Assembly (NCBI GenBank): GCA_050874385.1
Contig: JBNMKO010000003.1
Location: 26,059 to 90,058, forward strand
From: CAG-882 sp050874385
GTDB lineage: Bacteria; Bacillota; Clostridia; Lachnospirales; Lachnospiraceae
Length of the DNA stretch: 64,000 nucleotides
Direction: 5' to 3'
This document shows, in pieces, positions 51,700 through 61,136 of the stretch. The notes under the pieces are model-generated. The model was not told the DNA's origin. It saw only the letters and a list, made by a program, of their open reading frames with translations, and did no database searches. The translations under genes and the position numbers were made by a program. Position 1 is the stretch's first letter, and each line of letters begins with the position of its first letter.

Positions 51700-53119
51700 A
51701 AAAATTGAAAGATTTATGCTTGTTATTCCGGCGCTGCATTTGACGGGGGGAATATATTTTCTCACGGCTTTTTTTGACAATGTATGGAGTTATTGGTCGT
51801 ACAATTATCCGTACTGTCTGCCTGTGGGACTTGTGTTTGTGATTGCCTCTATTTTGACGTTTGTGCTTATCTTTAATTTGTTTAAGCCGGATAAAAGCAA
51901 TATGCCGATGGAGTTTAGGACGCTTTTGACAGCTATTTCCTTTATGGCGGTAATGCTGTGGATATATATGTATTATAATTGTACATGGTCATACTATCAA
52001 TTTGATTTCCTAAATATGGAGTTTAGGGCGGGGAAAAGGTTTGTTGTGCTCATGCTGTGGATTTTATGTCTTCCGGCGGCATATGTCGTGTGTTTAATGC
52101 TGTATGGGTTTAAAGCTCAGATACGAAGCGGATGCCTGTTAGAAAACAGCATTGTGTACCGAAGTGCAAAGCGGCGTGGCAGGGCGGAGAGCGTGAGGGA
52201 AAAAGCATGGCTATATATAGTTCTTGCCTTTGAATGTCTTTTTGCTTTTATGCCAATTTTGTGTGGAATTGTTGCATTGGTTGTAAGTGTAATATACTAT
52301 ATATTTGTGCCTGTTGTAGTATGTCTTATGACACTTGTATACATTGTGCTTTTTATGATAATGTATTATTTTTTGTTAAATGGAAAACATTCCCTTGTGA
52401 GGGATGCCGACAATGCTATGAAGGAGGCTGTCGAGCAGGCTGTTGCAGGAGAAAAGTTAAAAGTTGAGCTTATAACAAATGTATCACATGACCTTAGAAC
52501 GCCTATGACTTCCATAGTGGGCTACGGGGAGATGCTTGAGAGGATGGAACTTTCGGATGAGGCATGTGAGTGTGTAAGAAAGCTCAACCATAAATCAAAA
52601 TATCTTTTGTCGATGCTTGAGGATGTGTTTGACATGTCAAAGACAGCAACCGGGAACGCAGTACTTGACATGAAAGAACTCGATGTGGTGATGCTTATAA
52701 ACCAGACCATTGCTGAGTGCGATGACAGGCTTGAAAAATCCGGCAAAAAGCTCTGCACTGATATGGACTGTGACAGTGTTATTGTGCGCACCGACGGAAA
52801 CCGTATGCACAGAGTATTTTCTAATCTTCTTGACAATGCGATAAAATATTCGCTTGCCGGTACAAGAATATTTGTAAATTTGCGCACATATGCTGACAAG
52901 GTGGTTGTCGAGATTATGAACACCTCATCTTATGAAATGAATTTTACACCCGAGAGGATAACACAGAGGTTTGTACGAGGGGACAGCGAGAGAACGGGGG
53001 AGGGAAGCGGAATAGGGCTTGCCATCGCAAAAACCTACACGGAAGGCGTTGGAGGAAGCTTTGATATAGAGTTAAAAGGCGACTTGTTCAGCGCGGTTGT
53101 GACGCTTCCAAGAAATTGA
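51674..53119 (+). CDS. sensor histidine kinase
   Basis: The 481-residue kinase has six hydrophobic segments in residues ~20-230 (few extracellular residues, which suggests an intramembrane or lipid signal) and a cytoplasmic HisKA/HATPase module. H box VSHDLRTPMTSI, N box FSNLLDNAIKYS, and G box GEGSGIGLAIAK are all present. A TTG start at 51674 (AAGGTGG upstream) is the longest; ATG 51716 is an alternative. It is translationally coupled to the response regulator. A terminator-like stem overlaps the end of the intergenic gap. Confidence 0.93.
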   Translation: MGISLRGNKKIERFMLVIPALHLTGGIYFLTAFFDNVWSYWSYNYPYCLPVGLVFVIASILTFVLIFNLFKPDKSNMPMEFRTLLTAISFMAVMLWIYMYYNCTWSYYQFDFLNMEFRAGKRFVVLMLWILCLPAAYVVCLMLYGFKAQIRSGCLLENSIVYRSAKRRGRAESVREKAWLYIVLAFECLFAFMPILCGIVALVVSVIYYIFVPVVVCLMTLVYIVLFMIMYYFLLNGKHSLVRDADNAMKEAVEQAVAGEKLKVELITNVSHDLRTPMTSIVGYGEMLERMELSDEACECVRKLNHKSKYLLSMLEDVFDMSKTATGNAVLDMKELDVVMLINQTIAECDDRLEKSGKKLCTDMDCDSVIVRTDGNRMHRVFSNLLDNAIKYSLAGTRIFVNLRTYADKVVVEIMNTSSYEMNFTPERITQRFVRGDSERTGEGSGIGLAIAKTYTEGVGGSFDIELKGDLFSAVVTLPRN

Positions 53120-53164
53120 AAGAAAACTGAAAGACTTTTTTATAAGTAATGAAAGTATTGAGAG

Positions 53165-53209
53165 TTACCATGATATCAACTCAAGTTAAAGGGGATGATA
53201 TCATGGTAA
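53165..53209. repeat. 14-bp perfect inverted repeat covering the next start codon
   Basis: TTACCATGATATCA (53165-53178) and TGATATCATGGTAA (53196-53209) are exact complements around a 17-nt loop that holds AAAGGGGA. The ATG at 53203 is in the second arm, and AATTTTTTT follows it. Confidence 0.85.
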
Positions 53210-55452
53210 ATTTTTTTGCGAAAATAGTAGGACGACGTAGAATAAGCCGAAGTGCAAGAAAAAGTGCCAACTTGCGAATGAGCATTTTTGGTGGATGGCA
53301 GAGAAGAATTATTTATATAAGTTCATTTGCATTGCCTTTTGTGATTGTTATGATTGATTTTGCCGTGAGGGGAGCAATGCCGTTTGGAAACGCAAGCCTT
53401 CTCGCTATAGATGCGTGGGGACAGTATTATCCGATGCTATGCGCGATGAAGGAGGCGATAAAGAGCGGGGAACTTTTCTGGTCATTTAAAGGTCTACTCG
53501 GCTTTAATCTGTGGGCGCAGAGTGCATATTACACCAACAGCATACTATGGCTGCCGCTATATCTGTTGCCCGACAAATTTATGATTATAGGTATAAATAT
53601 ATTGGCAGCAGTGAGAATAAGCCTTGCCGGACTGACGTGCTTTATATATTTGTCAGGATACAGAACCGAAAAATCCGGTGAAGTGAAAGTTAACAATATG
53701 ACTATTGGAATGGTGATGTTTTCAACCGCATATTCGCTGTCAGCGTACATGCTTGCGTTTATCAACCAGTTTATGTGGATGGATGCCGTGATATGCCTGC
53801 CGTTGGTGGTGAAAGGAATTGATGAAATATGTTCAAAAAGGGGTGGAATTTTATATATCGTGGCGATTTCGTACACGATTATCTCAAATTTCTATATAGG
53901 CTATATGGTGTGCTTGTTCAGCGTGGTATATTTTATCGGATATTTAATTGGCGTAAAAATGTCGTTTAGGCAGTTTTGGGAGAGAACATGGAAATTTTTT
54001 CTTTTTTCATTGATTTCCGGTGCGATAAGTGCACTGTACACATTGCCGACGTACTATGCCATAAAAAATACGGCAGCCTCGGGTGCGGGTTTTGGAGGTG
54101 GAGTAAAGTTTTATCACTCTGTAACCGATGTGTTGGGAAGTTTTCTGCCGTTTTGCGATATTTCTCTTGCATATGAGGCTTCGAACATATATTGTGGGAT
54201 TGTCTGTGTCGTGCTGTGCTTCTTATCTTTTATAATACAGAAAGACATGAGAAAAAGAATTTGTTTTGTTCTTGGCTGCGCTTTCTTTTATATATCCCTC
54301 AACTGCAATATTTTTGATTATGTGTGGCATGGCTTTCATTATCCGAACCAGCTTCCGGGAAGGTGGAGCTTTTGCATTTGCTTTTTGATTGTGAAACAGG
54401 CGTACAGTGCATATTCAGAGTGTAGAAAAATATATGTGACAGAAGATAAGGAGATAACCTTGAAAAAAAGTCCGAAATGCCACGTTTGGAAATATTTGAG
54501 CAGTTTGCGCGGAGATTATTTGAAAAAATGTTCAGTGATTTTTACTATTGTCATGCTGCTTCTTTTTGTTGAGGTTACTGCCAATGCAATCTATACATTA
54601 GCGTGTCAAGTCCGCACTACAGACGGGGAGGCATATTATCAGACCATAGAGAAGTATAAGAACGTGGCACAGACTGTAGAAAAAAGTGACAATTCATCAT
54701 TTTATAGGGTGGAACTTGAAAGACCGTGGAATTTTAATCCCGGACAGCTCTGTGGCTACAATGGAATTTCCTATTATTCCTCCACGATGAGCAAAGCCGC
54801 TTATGATTTTTTCGGGAAAGCCGGTATGTCAGTGTATGCCAAGAATGTAAGCACAAGATATGAAAAAAGTCCCGCCGCGGATGCCTTTCTCGGCGTTAAG
54901 TACAGGATAGTCGATGGAGAAAAAGGAGCATATTATGTGAAAAATGAAGCCGCACTTCCAATCTGCTATACCATAAAAGAAGAAAGTATTGATATATTTG
55001 TCGAGCTGTTAAACAACAGGGAGACCGATTACAATACAGTTCAGAATTTTATACATGACAGCGTGCTTGGAAAAATGAATATTGTTGATAAAAATACAGA
55101 TTTATTTACATCCGGCAGACAAGGAATGTCAAGCACAGCAAGGGATTGTGACAGAGCAGAAAAAAATAACATTCATAAAAATGAGTACATTTCAGGTCAT
55201 ATAACAACCGACGATGGCATACTGGTGATATCACTCCCATATAATGAAGGATGGGAAATATATATAGACGGGAAAAGACAGAGCACACAAAACATTGCCG
55301 GGTATATGCTCGCGGCAAGCATTGAAAAAGGTGAGCATTTTATTGAATTAAAACACAGGACAAAGGGGCTTTCTGTAGGAATTGTCATAAGCGTTTTGGG
55401 ACTTGTTGCTGCGCTTGCATTTGCTGTTATCGCAGACAATAAAGAAGATTAA
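53203..55452 (+). CDS. YfhO-family membrane protein
   Basis: The 749-residue polytopic protein has about twelve to thirteen helices and a long C-terminal extracellular region. Motifs include FVIVMIDFAVRGAMPFG, the DAWGQYYPML and YYTNSILWLPLYLLP segments, and a YSSTMSKAAYDFF segment in the soluble part. YfhO proteins are GT-C-like membrane proteins linked to lipoteichoic-acid or wall-polymer glycosylation in Bacillus and Listeria. The preceding two-component system may control it. The start at 53203 is chosen from the AAAGGGG sequence, though it is inside a hairpin; ATG 53149 is an alternative. Confidence 0.85.
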   Translation: MVNFFAKIVGRRRISRSARKSANLRMSIFGGWQRRIIYISSFALPFVIVMIDFAVRGAMPFGNASLLAIDAWGQYYPMLCAMKEAIKSGELFWSFKGLLGFNLWAQSAYYTNSILWLPLYLLPDKFMIIGINILAAVRISLAGLTCFIYLSGYRTEKSGEVKVNNMTIGMVMFSTAYSLSAYMLAFINQFMWMDAVICLPLVVKGIDEICSKRGGILYIVAISYTIISNFYIGYMVCLFSVVYFIGYLIGVKMSFRQFWERTWKFFLFSLISGAISALYTLPTYYAIKNTAASGAGFGGGVKFYHSVTDVLGSFLPFCDISLAYEASNIYCGIVCVVLCFLSFIIQKDMRKRICFVLGCAFFYISLNCNIFDYVWHGFHYPNQLPGRWSFCICFLIVKQAYSAYSECRKIYVTEDKEITLKKSPKCHVWKYLSSLRGDYLKKCSVIFTIVMLLLFVEVTANAIYTLACQVRTTDGEAYYQTIEKYKNVAQTVEKSDNSSFYRVELERPWNFNPGQLCGYNGISYYSSTMSKAAYDFFGKAGMSVYAKNVSTRYEKSPAADAFLGVKYRIVDGEKGAYYVKNEAALPICYTIKEESIDIFVELLNNRETDYNTVQNFIHDSVLGKMNIVDKNTDLFTSGRQGMSSTARDCDRAEKNNIHKNEYISGHITTDDGILVISLPYNEGWEIYIDGKRQSTQNIAGYMLAASIEKGEHFIELKHRTKGLSVGIVISVLGLVAALAFAVIADNKED

Positions 55453-55578
55453 AGATTTGAAAAATTTTTATATGTACAATAAATTGACTATCAATAGAAT
55501 GATTATGTATATATCTATGCTGCATTGTTTAGTGGAAAAATTTACTTTTAGAACTCATATCATTTAATAAAAAATTAA

Positions 55579-55607
55579 TTGTATTTTGCGTGTATATCTG
55601 TTATATT
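55579..55607 (+). promoter_or_regulatory. promoter of the gntR-mcsA-mcsB-clpC operon
   Basis: TTGTAT (55579-55584), 17-bp spacer, TATATT (55602-55607), 37 bases before the GntR start. Confidence 0.6.
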
Positions 55608-55643
55608 CATACTATAACAATGACGTATCGGAGGAATTGTGCC

Positions 55644-56021
55644 ATGGTATTTACGATTGATTTTAACAGTGATGAGGCCATATATGTACAGCTATGCAAT
55701 CAGATAATTACCTGTATTGCCATGGATGAGATGCACGAGGGCGATATCCTGCCGTCGGTGAGACAGCTCGCCGAGATTGTGGGTGTCAATATGCACACGG
55801 TCAATAAGGCATACTCGGTGCTCCGCGAGGAGGGCTTTATCAAGCTTGACAGAAGAAGGGGCGCGGTGATTGCCGTGGATGTTGATAAAATTCGTGCCAT
55901 GCAGGAACTCACCGACGATATGCGTGTTATTGTTGCAAAGGCATTGTGCAAAAATCTGTCGCCGGAGGAAATTCACACTTTGGTGGACGAGATTATTAAT
56001 GAGTATATAGGGGAGGACTAA
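55644..56021 (+). CDS. GntR-family regulator leading the clpC operon
   Basis: The 125-residue regulator has a GntR winged helix (DEAIYVQLCNQIITCI, ILPSVRQLAEIVGVN, HTVNKAYSVLREEGF) and a short C-terminal helix like YtrA proteins. ATG 55644 follows GGAGGAA. In Bacillus the same position holds ctsR, the repressor of class III stress genes. Here a GntR protein precedes mcsA by 4 bp, so it may be the operon's regulator. No operator repeat is evident by eye. Confidence 0.9.
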   Translation: MVFTIDFNSDEAIYVQLCNQIITCIAMDEMHEGDILPSVRQLAEIVGVNMHTVNKAYSVLREEGFIKLDRRRGAVIAVDVDKIRAMQELTDDMRVIVAKALCKNLSPEEIHTLVDEIINEYIGED

Positions 56022-56025
56022 TCGA

Positions 56026-56664
56026 ATGTTGTGTGAGATTTGTGGAGAGAATGAGGCGACCTTCCACTATTCGGAGGTTGTGAACGGCAATAAGACCGAG
56101 CATCATCTTTGCAGTGAATGTGCAGCCAAGACGGATATAAGTTATTACACTAATCTGTTGGACAGTGACGGGCGGTTGGGGCAGTTGCTGTCGGGGCTTC
56201 TTGGCATGCCGATAGGCGGCGAGCAGGATGACCCTAAGACACATGTTGTATGTCCGGGCTGTCATCTGAGCTACGGCGAGTTTATAAAGAACAGTGCTTT
56301 CGGCTGTGCCGAGTGCTATAATGTGTTCGGGCCGCTCCTTGACGACAGCATCAAGAAAATTCAGGGAAGTGTAAGTCATCAGGGAAAGAAGCCTTACAGA
56401 CTTATGAAGTCCATGAGGAGCATGAATGTTCATGGAAACGGTGCAGACGGTGATATGAATGTTGGTGAAGCCGGAACGCTAAAAGATAATATAGGAAAGA
56501 ATGAGAAAAAGCCTACAAGGGCGGCACTTTCGCACGAGATAGATGTGATGAACAAGAGACTTAAACAGGCTGTTCTTGAGGAGGACTTTGAGGAGGCGGC
56601 AAGACTCCGTGACCATATAAAGGACTTAAAAAGTCAGATTGAGGGGGCGGACGACAATGCTTAA
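56026..56664 (+). CDS. mcsA: McsA-like zinc-binding activator of McsB
   Basis: The 212-residue protein has two CxxC-type zinc pairs (MLCEICGENEA, LCSECAAK; CPGCHLSYGEF, CAECYNVFGP). A C-terminal UVR-type helix (residues ~165-205, EEDFEEAARLRDHIKDLK) follows. It stimulates McsB kinase and modulates the repressor in Bacillus. It overlaps mcsB by 8 bp. GGGAGGA is the RBS. Confidence 0.92.
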   Translation: MLCEICGENEATFHYSEVVNGNKTEHHLCSECAAKTDISYYTNLLDSDGRLGQLLSGLLGMPIGGEQDDPKTHVVCPGCHLSYGEFIKNSAFGCAECYNVFGPLLDDSIKKIQGSVSHQGKKPYRLMKSMRSMNVHGNGADGDMNVGEAGTLKDNIGKNEKKPTRAALSHEIDVMNKRLKQAVLEEDFEEAARLRDHIKDLKSQIEGADDNA

Positions 56665-57697
56665 ATGGTATGATAAAAAAGGAAAGGACTCCGATGTGGT
56701 GCTCTCAAGCCGCATAAGGCTAGCGAGAAACACGACAGAATATCCATTTTCGACCAAGATAAGTGCCGACGAGGGCAAAAACCTTGTCGACAGGGTTTTC
56801 GAGTGCATAAGTGACAGCGAGTATGCGGACGGCTTTGAGCTAAAGCGCATGAACGGAATAGGCGACAATCAAAGGCAGCTTCTTTTTGAGCAGCAGGAGA
56901 TTAACAGATACATGGCAGGGCGCAAGGACGGCGCGGCGGCGCTATCGCATGACGGCGGCTTGTCGATAATGGTAAATAGTGAAGACCACATAAGAATACA
57001 GGCGATGATATCGGGCATGGATATGGAAGCCTGCCTTAAATCGGCTAATCTGTACGATGATTTTCTTGAGGAGCATTTTAACTATGCTTTCAGCGAAAAA
57101 TACGGGTATCATACAACATACCCTACAAATGTCGGTACGGGAATGAGAGCCGCTTACAGACTTCATCTTCCGGTTCTTGCCAATACCAAGAAGTTGCAGC
57201 TTCTTGCAAATGAGCTCGGGCGCTTCGGAGTGAGGATGTCGGCTTGCTTTGGCGAGGGAATGAACGGTATGGGAGATATATACCAGTTTTCCAACCAGAG
57301 AACCCTAGGACAGTCCGAGGAGGATATAATTCACAATCTCGACTCGGTTGTCCAGCAGATTATGCGTCAGGAGCGCTCACTGAGAAAGGACTATCTTGAG
57401 TCGGGAAGAATAAGAGCCGAGGACGAGGCGTATAAGTCATACGGCGTGTTAAAATATTCAAGATGCCTCAATCTCAAGAATGCGATGGTGCTTTTGTCGG
57501 AGATACGTTTGGGCTTGTGTCTTGGAACGATAAAATTTAAGGACGCGGACGATTTTTCGACTTATTCCATGATGCTTGCCGTTCAGCCGAGAACCCTCCA
57601 GTACAACAGCGCCAAGGAAAAGGCAATGTCGGTTGAGGAGATAGATATTCTGCGCGCAAAGTATATAAGGGAGCATCTTCCGGAGCTTGATGAATGA
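56657..57697 (+). CDS. mcsB: protein arginine kinase McsB
   Basis: The 346-residue kinase phosphorylates arginines on misfolded proteins and marks them for ClpCP. It resembles guanidino kinases: SSRIRLARN near residue 20 and CFGEGMNGMGDIYQFSNQ in the catalytic region. ATG 56657 overlaps mcsA's end; GAGGGGG lies upstream. Conserved order mcsA-mcsB-clpC. Confidence 0.95.
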   Translation: MLKWYDKKGKDSDVVLSSRIRLARNTTEYPFSTKISADEGKNLVDRVFECISDSEYADGFELKRMNGIGDNQRQLLFEQQEINRYMAGRKDGAAALSHDGGLSIMVNSEDHIRIQAMISGMDMEACLKSANLYDDFLEEHFNYAFSEKYGYHTTYPTNVGTGMRAAYRLHLPVLANTKKLQLLANELGRFGVRMSACFGEGMNGMGDIYQFSNQRTLGQSEEDIIHNLDSVVQQIMRQERSLRKDYLESGRIRAEDEAYKSYGVLKYSRCLNLKNAMVLLSEIRLGLCLGTIKFKDADDFSTYSMMLAVQPRTLQYNSAKEKAMSVEEIDILRAKYIREHLPELDE

Positions 57698-57704
57698 GTA
57701 TTGG

Positions 57705-57835
57705 TGTGAAAAATACATCTAAGACAATAAGGAATACTATAAAAATATTAAAAACACAGTTTTAGATGTATTGTGATTTCACAACAGTTAAGCATCACTA
57801 AATTAGTGAAAGACACGCAAAAATCCGCGTTTTTC
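57705..57835. repeat. structured intergenic element, copy B
   Basis: TGTGAAA (57705-57711) pairs with TTTCACA (57777-57783), and ATACATCTAA (57713-57722) pairs with TTAGATGTAT (57762-57771). The 1-nt versus 5-nt bulge is the same as in copy A. CACTAA-A-TTAGTG and ACGC/GCGT stems follow. It lies between mcsB and clpC. Confidence 0.8.
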
Positions 57836-57928
57836 ATTTTAGAATATATTGAATTATGAGAGAGAAAACAGTGTGGAAATTTTATATTTTTACAATGCAG
57901 TGTGTTTTCTCTCAGAAATGAGGACTAT

Positions 57929-60376
57929 ATGCAGATAGGATTTACAAAGAAGGCTGAGGAAGCTCTTGAACTTGCGGCTGAGGCTGCGAGCGAGCTTGGG
58001 CACACTTCCGTCGGGACTGAGCATATTTTGCTCGGACTGTTGAGACAGGGCGACTGTGTTGCAGGTGAAGTCCTTGTCGAGAACGGTGCCGATGAGGAGA
58101 GAATTGTTGCAATCTTAGAGCAGCTCATCTCACAGGACAACAGTGTGAACGTGGCAGAGCCAAGCACATACACGCCGAGGGCGAGAAGAGTGCTTGACCA
58201 GGCTGCGAGGGAGGCGGTGCGCTTTAAGGCACAGCTTATAGGAACGGAGCACATTCTCATAGCGATTATCAAGGAGAGCGAGAGCGTTGCGCTCAGATTA
58301 TTAAATACAATAGGTGTAAACATTCAAAAGACTTATGTTGACCTTCTCATTGCTATGGGCGAGGACAGCAGTGCCTATAAGGAGGATTTTCAGGGAAACA
58401 AGCCTAAGAACAGGAAAAATCCGACAGCCACGCTTGAGCAGTACAGCAGGGATTTGACAAAGCTTGCCGCGGAAGGAAAGCTTGACCCTGTTATCGGCAG
58501 GGAGAAGGAAATCCAGAGAGTTATCCAGATAACCAGCAGAAGAACCAAGAATAACCCTTGTCTTATAGGTGAGCCGGGTGTCGGCAAGACTGCGGTTGTA
58601 GAGGGACTTGCACTCAAGATTGTCGAGGGCGATGTGCCGGAGACTATCGCCGATAAGAGACTTCTGACACTTGATTTGTCGGGAATGGTTGCAGGCTCTA
58701 AGTACAGAGGTGAGTTCGAGGAGCGAATAAAGAAAGTTATCACTGAGGTGAAGGCAGCAGGAAACATCCTTCTTTTCATAGACGAGCTTCACACAATCAT
58801 AGGAGCTGGCGGAGCAGAGGGTGCGATAGATGCGTCGAATATTTTAAAACCATCACTCGCAAGAGGTGAGGTTCAGATAATCGGAGCCACAACACTCGAG
58901 GAGTACCGCAAATATATTGAGAAGGATGCCGCGCTTGAGAGACGTTTCCAGCCTGTCAGCGTCGAGGAGCCATCCGAGGATGAGACAGTCGAGATTTTAA
59001 AGGGAATAAGACCGGCTTATGAGAAGCACCACGGCGTAAGGATTTCCGATGCGGCGCTTGTGGCTGCGGTAAAGATGTCATCGAGATACATCAACGACAG
59101 ATTTTTGCCGGACAAGGCTATCGACTTAATAGATGAAGCTGCATCTAAGACAAGACTGGGTGTATATTTGAAGCCTGAGCAGATAAAAAATCTTGAGGAC
59201 GAGATTGCGGCGATGGACGCACAGAAGGAAGCCGCGATAAAGGAAGAAGCCTACGAAAAGGCGGGCGAAATCAAGAAAAAGCAGCTAAAGAAGCTTGAAA
59301 AGCTTGAAAAGTTAAAGGAAAAGTGGAATAACGACAAGCAGAACAAGAAAATGGTTGTCGGGGAAAATGAGATAGCGGATGTCGTGTCCGACTGGACAAA
59401 AATTCCGGTAAAGAAGCTTGCCATGGAGGAGTCGGAGAGACTTATGAACCTTGAAAAGATACTCCATGAGCGCGTTGTCGGACAGGATGAGGCAGTGACG
59501 GCAGTTGCAAAGGCTATAAGGCGCGGAAGGGTAGGACTTAAAGACCCTAAAAGACCGATAGGCTCTTTCCTTTTCCTAGGCCCTACGGGTGTAGGTAAGA
59601 CGGAACTTTCAAAGGCACTTGCCGACGCGATGTTCGGCTCGGAGAATGCACTCATAAGAGTTGATATGTCCGAGTACATGGAAAAGCACAGCGTCTCCAA
59701 GATGATTGGTTCGCCTCCGGGATATGTCGGATACGAGGAGGGCGGACAGCTGAGCGAGAAGGTCAGAAGAAATCCGTACTCGGTAATCCTTTTTGATGAG
59801 ATAGAAAAGGCACATCCTGATGTGTTCAATATTTTATTGCAGGTGCTTGACGACGGACATATAACGGACTCGACAGGAAGAAAGGTTGACTTTAAGAATA
59901 CTGTCATAATCATGACTTCCAATGCAGGTGCGCAGAATATTATCTCTCCTAAGAACCTCGGATTTGCCTCCGATAACAGCAAGGAGCATAATCATGCTGT
60001 TATGAAGGAAAGGGTTATGGAGGAAGTAAAGACCATCTTCAAGCCTGAGTTCTTAAACAGAATTGACGAGACGATTGTGTTCCATACACTCACAAAGGAG
60101 AACATCGGAAGCATTGTCGACATTCTCTTAGCTTCAATAAATAAGCGCATCAAGGAGCAGATGAACATGACAATAAAGCTCGATGACGCGGCGAGAAATT
60201 ATATAATTGATAATGGCTATGACGAGAAATACGGCGCAAGACCTTTAAAGAGGGCACTCCAGAGCAAGGTTGAAGATGAGCTTGCGGAGAAAATTCTTGA
60301 GGGCAGCTTTAAGTCGGGAGATACAGTGCTGGTAAGCCTGAATGAGGATAAGCTTGTATTTTCAAAATCCAAGTAA
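57929..60376 (+). CDS. clpC: ATP-dependent Clp protease ATP-binding subunit ClpC
   Basis: The 815-residue AAA+ unfoldase delivers McsB-marked proteins to ClpP. It has an N-terminal double Clp repeat (FTKKAEEALELAAEAASE), D1 Walker A GEPGVGKTAV, a UVR-type middle domain (~420-475), D2 Walker A GPTGVGKTEL, and a C-terminal domain with ERVMEEVKTIFKPEFLNRID (partial). ATG 57929 with GAGGA upstream is used. No ctsR-type operator is seen. The stop is followed by a long structured leader. Confidence 0.97.
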   Translation: MQIGFTKKAEEALELAAEAASELGHTSVGTEHILLGLLRQGDCVAGEVLVENGADEERIVAILEQLISQDNSVNVAEPSTYTPRARRVLDQAAREAVRFKAQLIGTEHILIAIIKESESVALRLLNTIGVNIQKTYVDLLIAMGEDSSAYKEDFQGNKPKNRKNPTATLEQYSRDLTKLAAEGKLDPVIGREKEIQRVIQITSRRTKNNPCLIGEPGVGKTAVVEGLALKIVEGDVPETIADKRLLTLDLSGMVAGSKYRGEFEERIKKVITEVKAAGNILLFIDELHTIIGAGGAEGAIDASNILKPSLARGEVQIIGATTLEEYRKYIEKDAALERRFQPVSVEEPSEDETVEILKGIRPAYEKHHGVRISDAALVAAVKMSSRYINDRFLPDKAIDLIDEAASKTRLGVYLKPEQIKNLEDEIAAMDAQKEAAIKEEAYEKAGEIKKKQLKKLEKLEKLKEKWNNDKQNKKMVVGENEIADVVSDWTKIPVKKLAMEESERLMNLEKILHERVVGQDEAVTAVAKAIRRGRVGLKDPKRPIGSFLFLGPTGVGKTELSKALADAMFGSENALIRVDMSEYMEKHSVSKMIGSPPGYVGYEEGGQLSEKVRRNPYSVILFDEIEKAHPDVFNILLQVLDDGHITDSTGRKVDFKNTVIIMTSNAGAQNIISPKNLGFASDNSKEHNHAVMKERVMEEVKTIFKPEFLNRIDETIVFHTLTKENIGSIVDILLASINKRIKEQMNMTIKLDDAARNYIIDNGYDEKYGARPLKRALQSKVEDELAEKILEGSFKSGDTVLVSLNEDKLVFSKSK

Positions 60377-60420
60377 AATTTAGTGGAAATTTAAATTAAT
60401 TTGTACTATAATGAATGAAA

Positions 60421-60600
60421 CGGCAGCAGTTTGGTTTTGCAAATGTAATGTCAAGCTGAGGCTGCCGGTCAACATGCCTGCATGATTGACGGATGGCGAA
60501 ATAATGAGCCGGGAAGTTACAGATATATGTGAGTTGATATACTCAAAAGTATAAGACTACGAAAACAAGGTAGCAAAGGAACACAATATTAAGAAAGGAA
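60421..60600 (+). other. structured leader upstream of the unknown protein at 60637
   Basis: A GC-rich stem pairs CGGCAGC (60421-60427) with GCTGCCG (60461-60467). It is followed by GTCAACATG/CATGATTGAC (60468-60490), then smaller stems (GGC...GCC at 60495-60510, TATAC...GTATA at 60537-60552). No open reading frame is seen. I compared it by eye with common riboswitch cores (c-di-GMP, SAM, glycine, cobalamin) and found no convincing match. Confidence 0.5.
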
Positions 60601-60636
60601 AAAGCTATTTAAGTTTTAAGTAGCAGGAATGCGGTT

Positions 60637-61047
60637 ATGCCAGTAATTGAGGAATTAATTAAGGTTGAGAAGGATGGCTCAATCAGTTTTGGCAACTACG
60701 AGTTGAGTACCAAGTCAAAGCTTGACAATTTTGATGTGAACGGAGATATCTATAAGGTTAAGACATTCAATGAGATTACCAAGCTTGAGAACAATGGCAA
60801 TTTTGTATATGAGTCTGTTCCGGGAACAGCGGTGAACGGATTTGTCGCAGATGACAGCTCGGTCAAGTTCTATGTTGAGGGAAACGAGGACGCTCAGATT
60901 ACTCTCGGTTTAGAGGCTGACACAGATTATAAGGTACTTGTGGATGGTGTTGTAATCGGAAACATGAAGACCAATATCAGTGGAAAATTAAGTCTCAGTG
61001 TTGAACTTTCCGGTAGACCGGTCAAGGTAGAAGTTAACAGAATGTAA
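60637..61047 (+). CDS. conserved hypothetical beta-rich protein
   Basis: The 136-residue acidic protein has no signal peptide, transmembrane helix or recognised motif. It is rich in alternating hydrophobic/polar strands (SISFGNYELSTKSKLDNF, ITLGLEADTDYKVLVDG, KLSLSVELSGRPVKVEVN), so a beta-sandwich fold is likely. The gene follows a long structured leader and ends in a strong terminator, so it is a single-gene transcript. A stem CTATTTAA/TTAAGTAG lies just upstream of its RBS (AGGAA). Similar proteins occur in Lachnospiraceae, but I cannot assign a role. Confidence 0.75.
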   Translation: MPVIEELIKVEKDGSISFGNYELSTKSKLDNFDVNGDIYKVKTFNEITKLENNGNFVYESVPGTAVNGFVADDSSVKFYVEGNEDAQITLGLEADTDYKVLVDGVVIGNMKTNISGKLSLSVELSGRPVKVEVNRM

Positions 61048-61071
61048 TTCTGAATAGCTATATTAAAAATG

Positions 61072-61113
61072 CAGGGTTGTACTATCGCTATTATGGTGGG
61101 ACAACCCTGTTAA
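61072..61113 (+). terminator. terminator after the hypothetical protein
   Basis: CAGGGTTGT (61072-61080) pairs with ACAACCCTG (61101-61109), followed by TTAATTTG. Confidence 0.8.
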
Positions 61114-61136
61114 TTTGTGATTAAAATGAGGTGAGT

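Noticed and set aside
60421..60600. Known c-di-GMP, SAM, glycine or cobalamin riboswitch
   Set aside because: None of the diagnostic conserved segments is present by eye.
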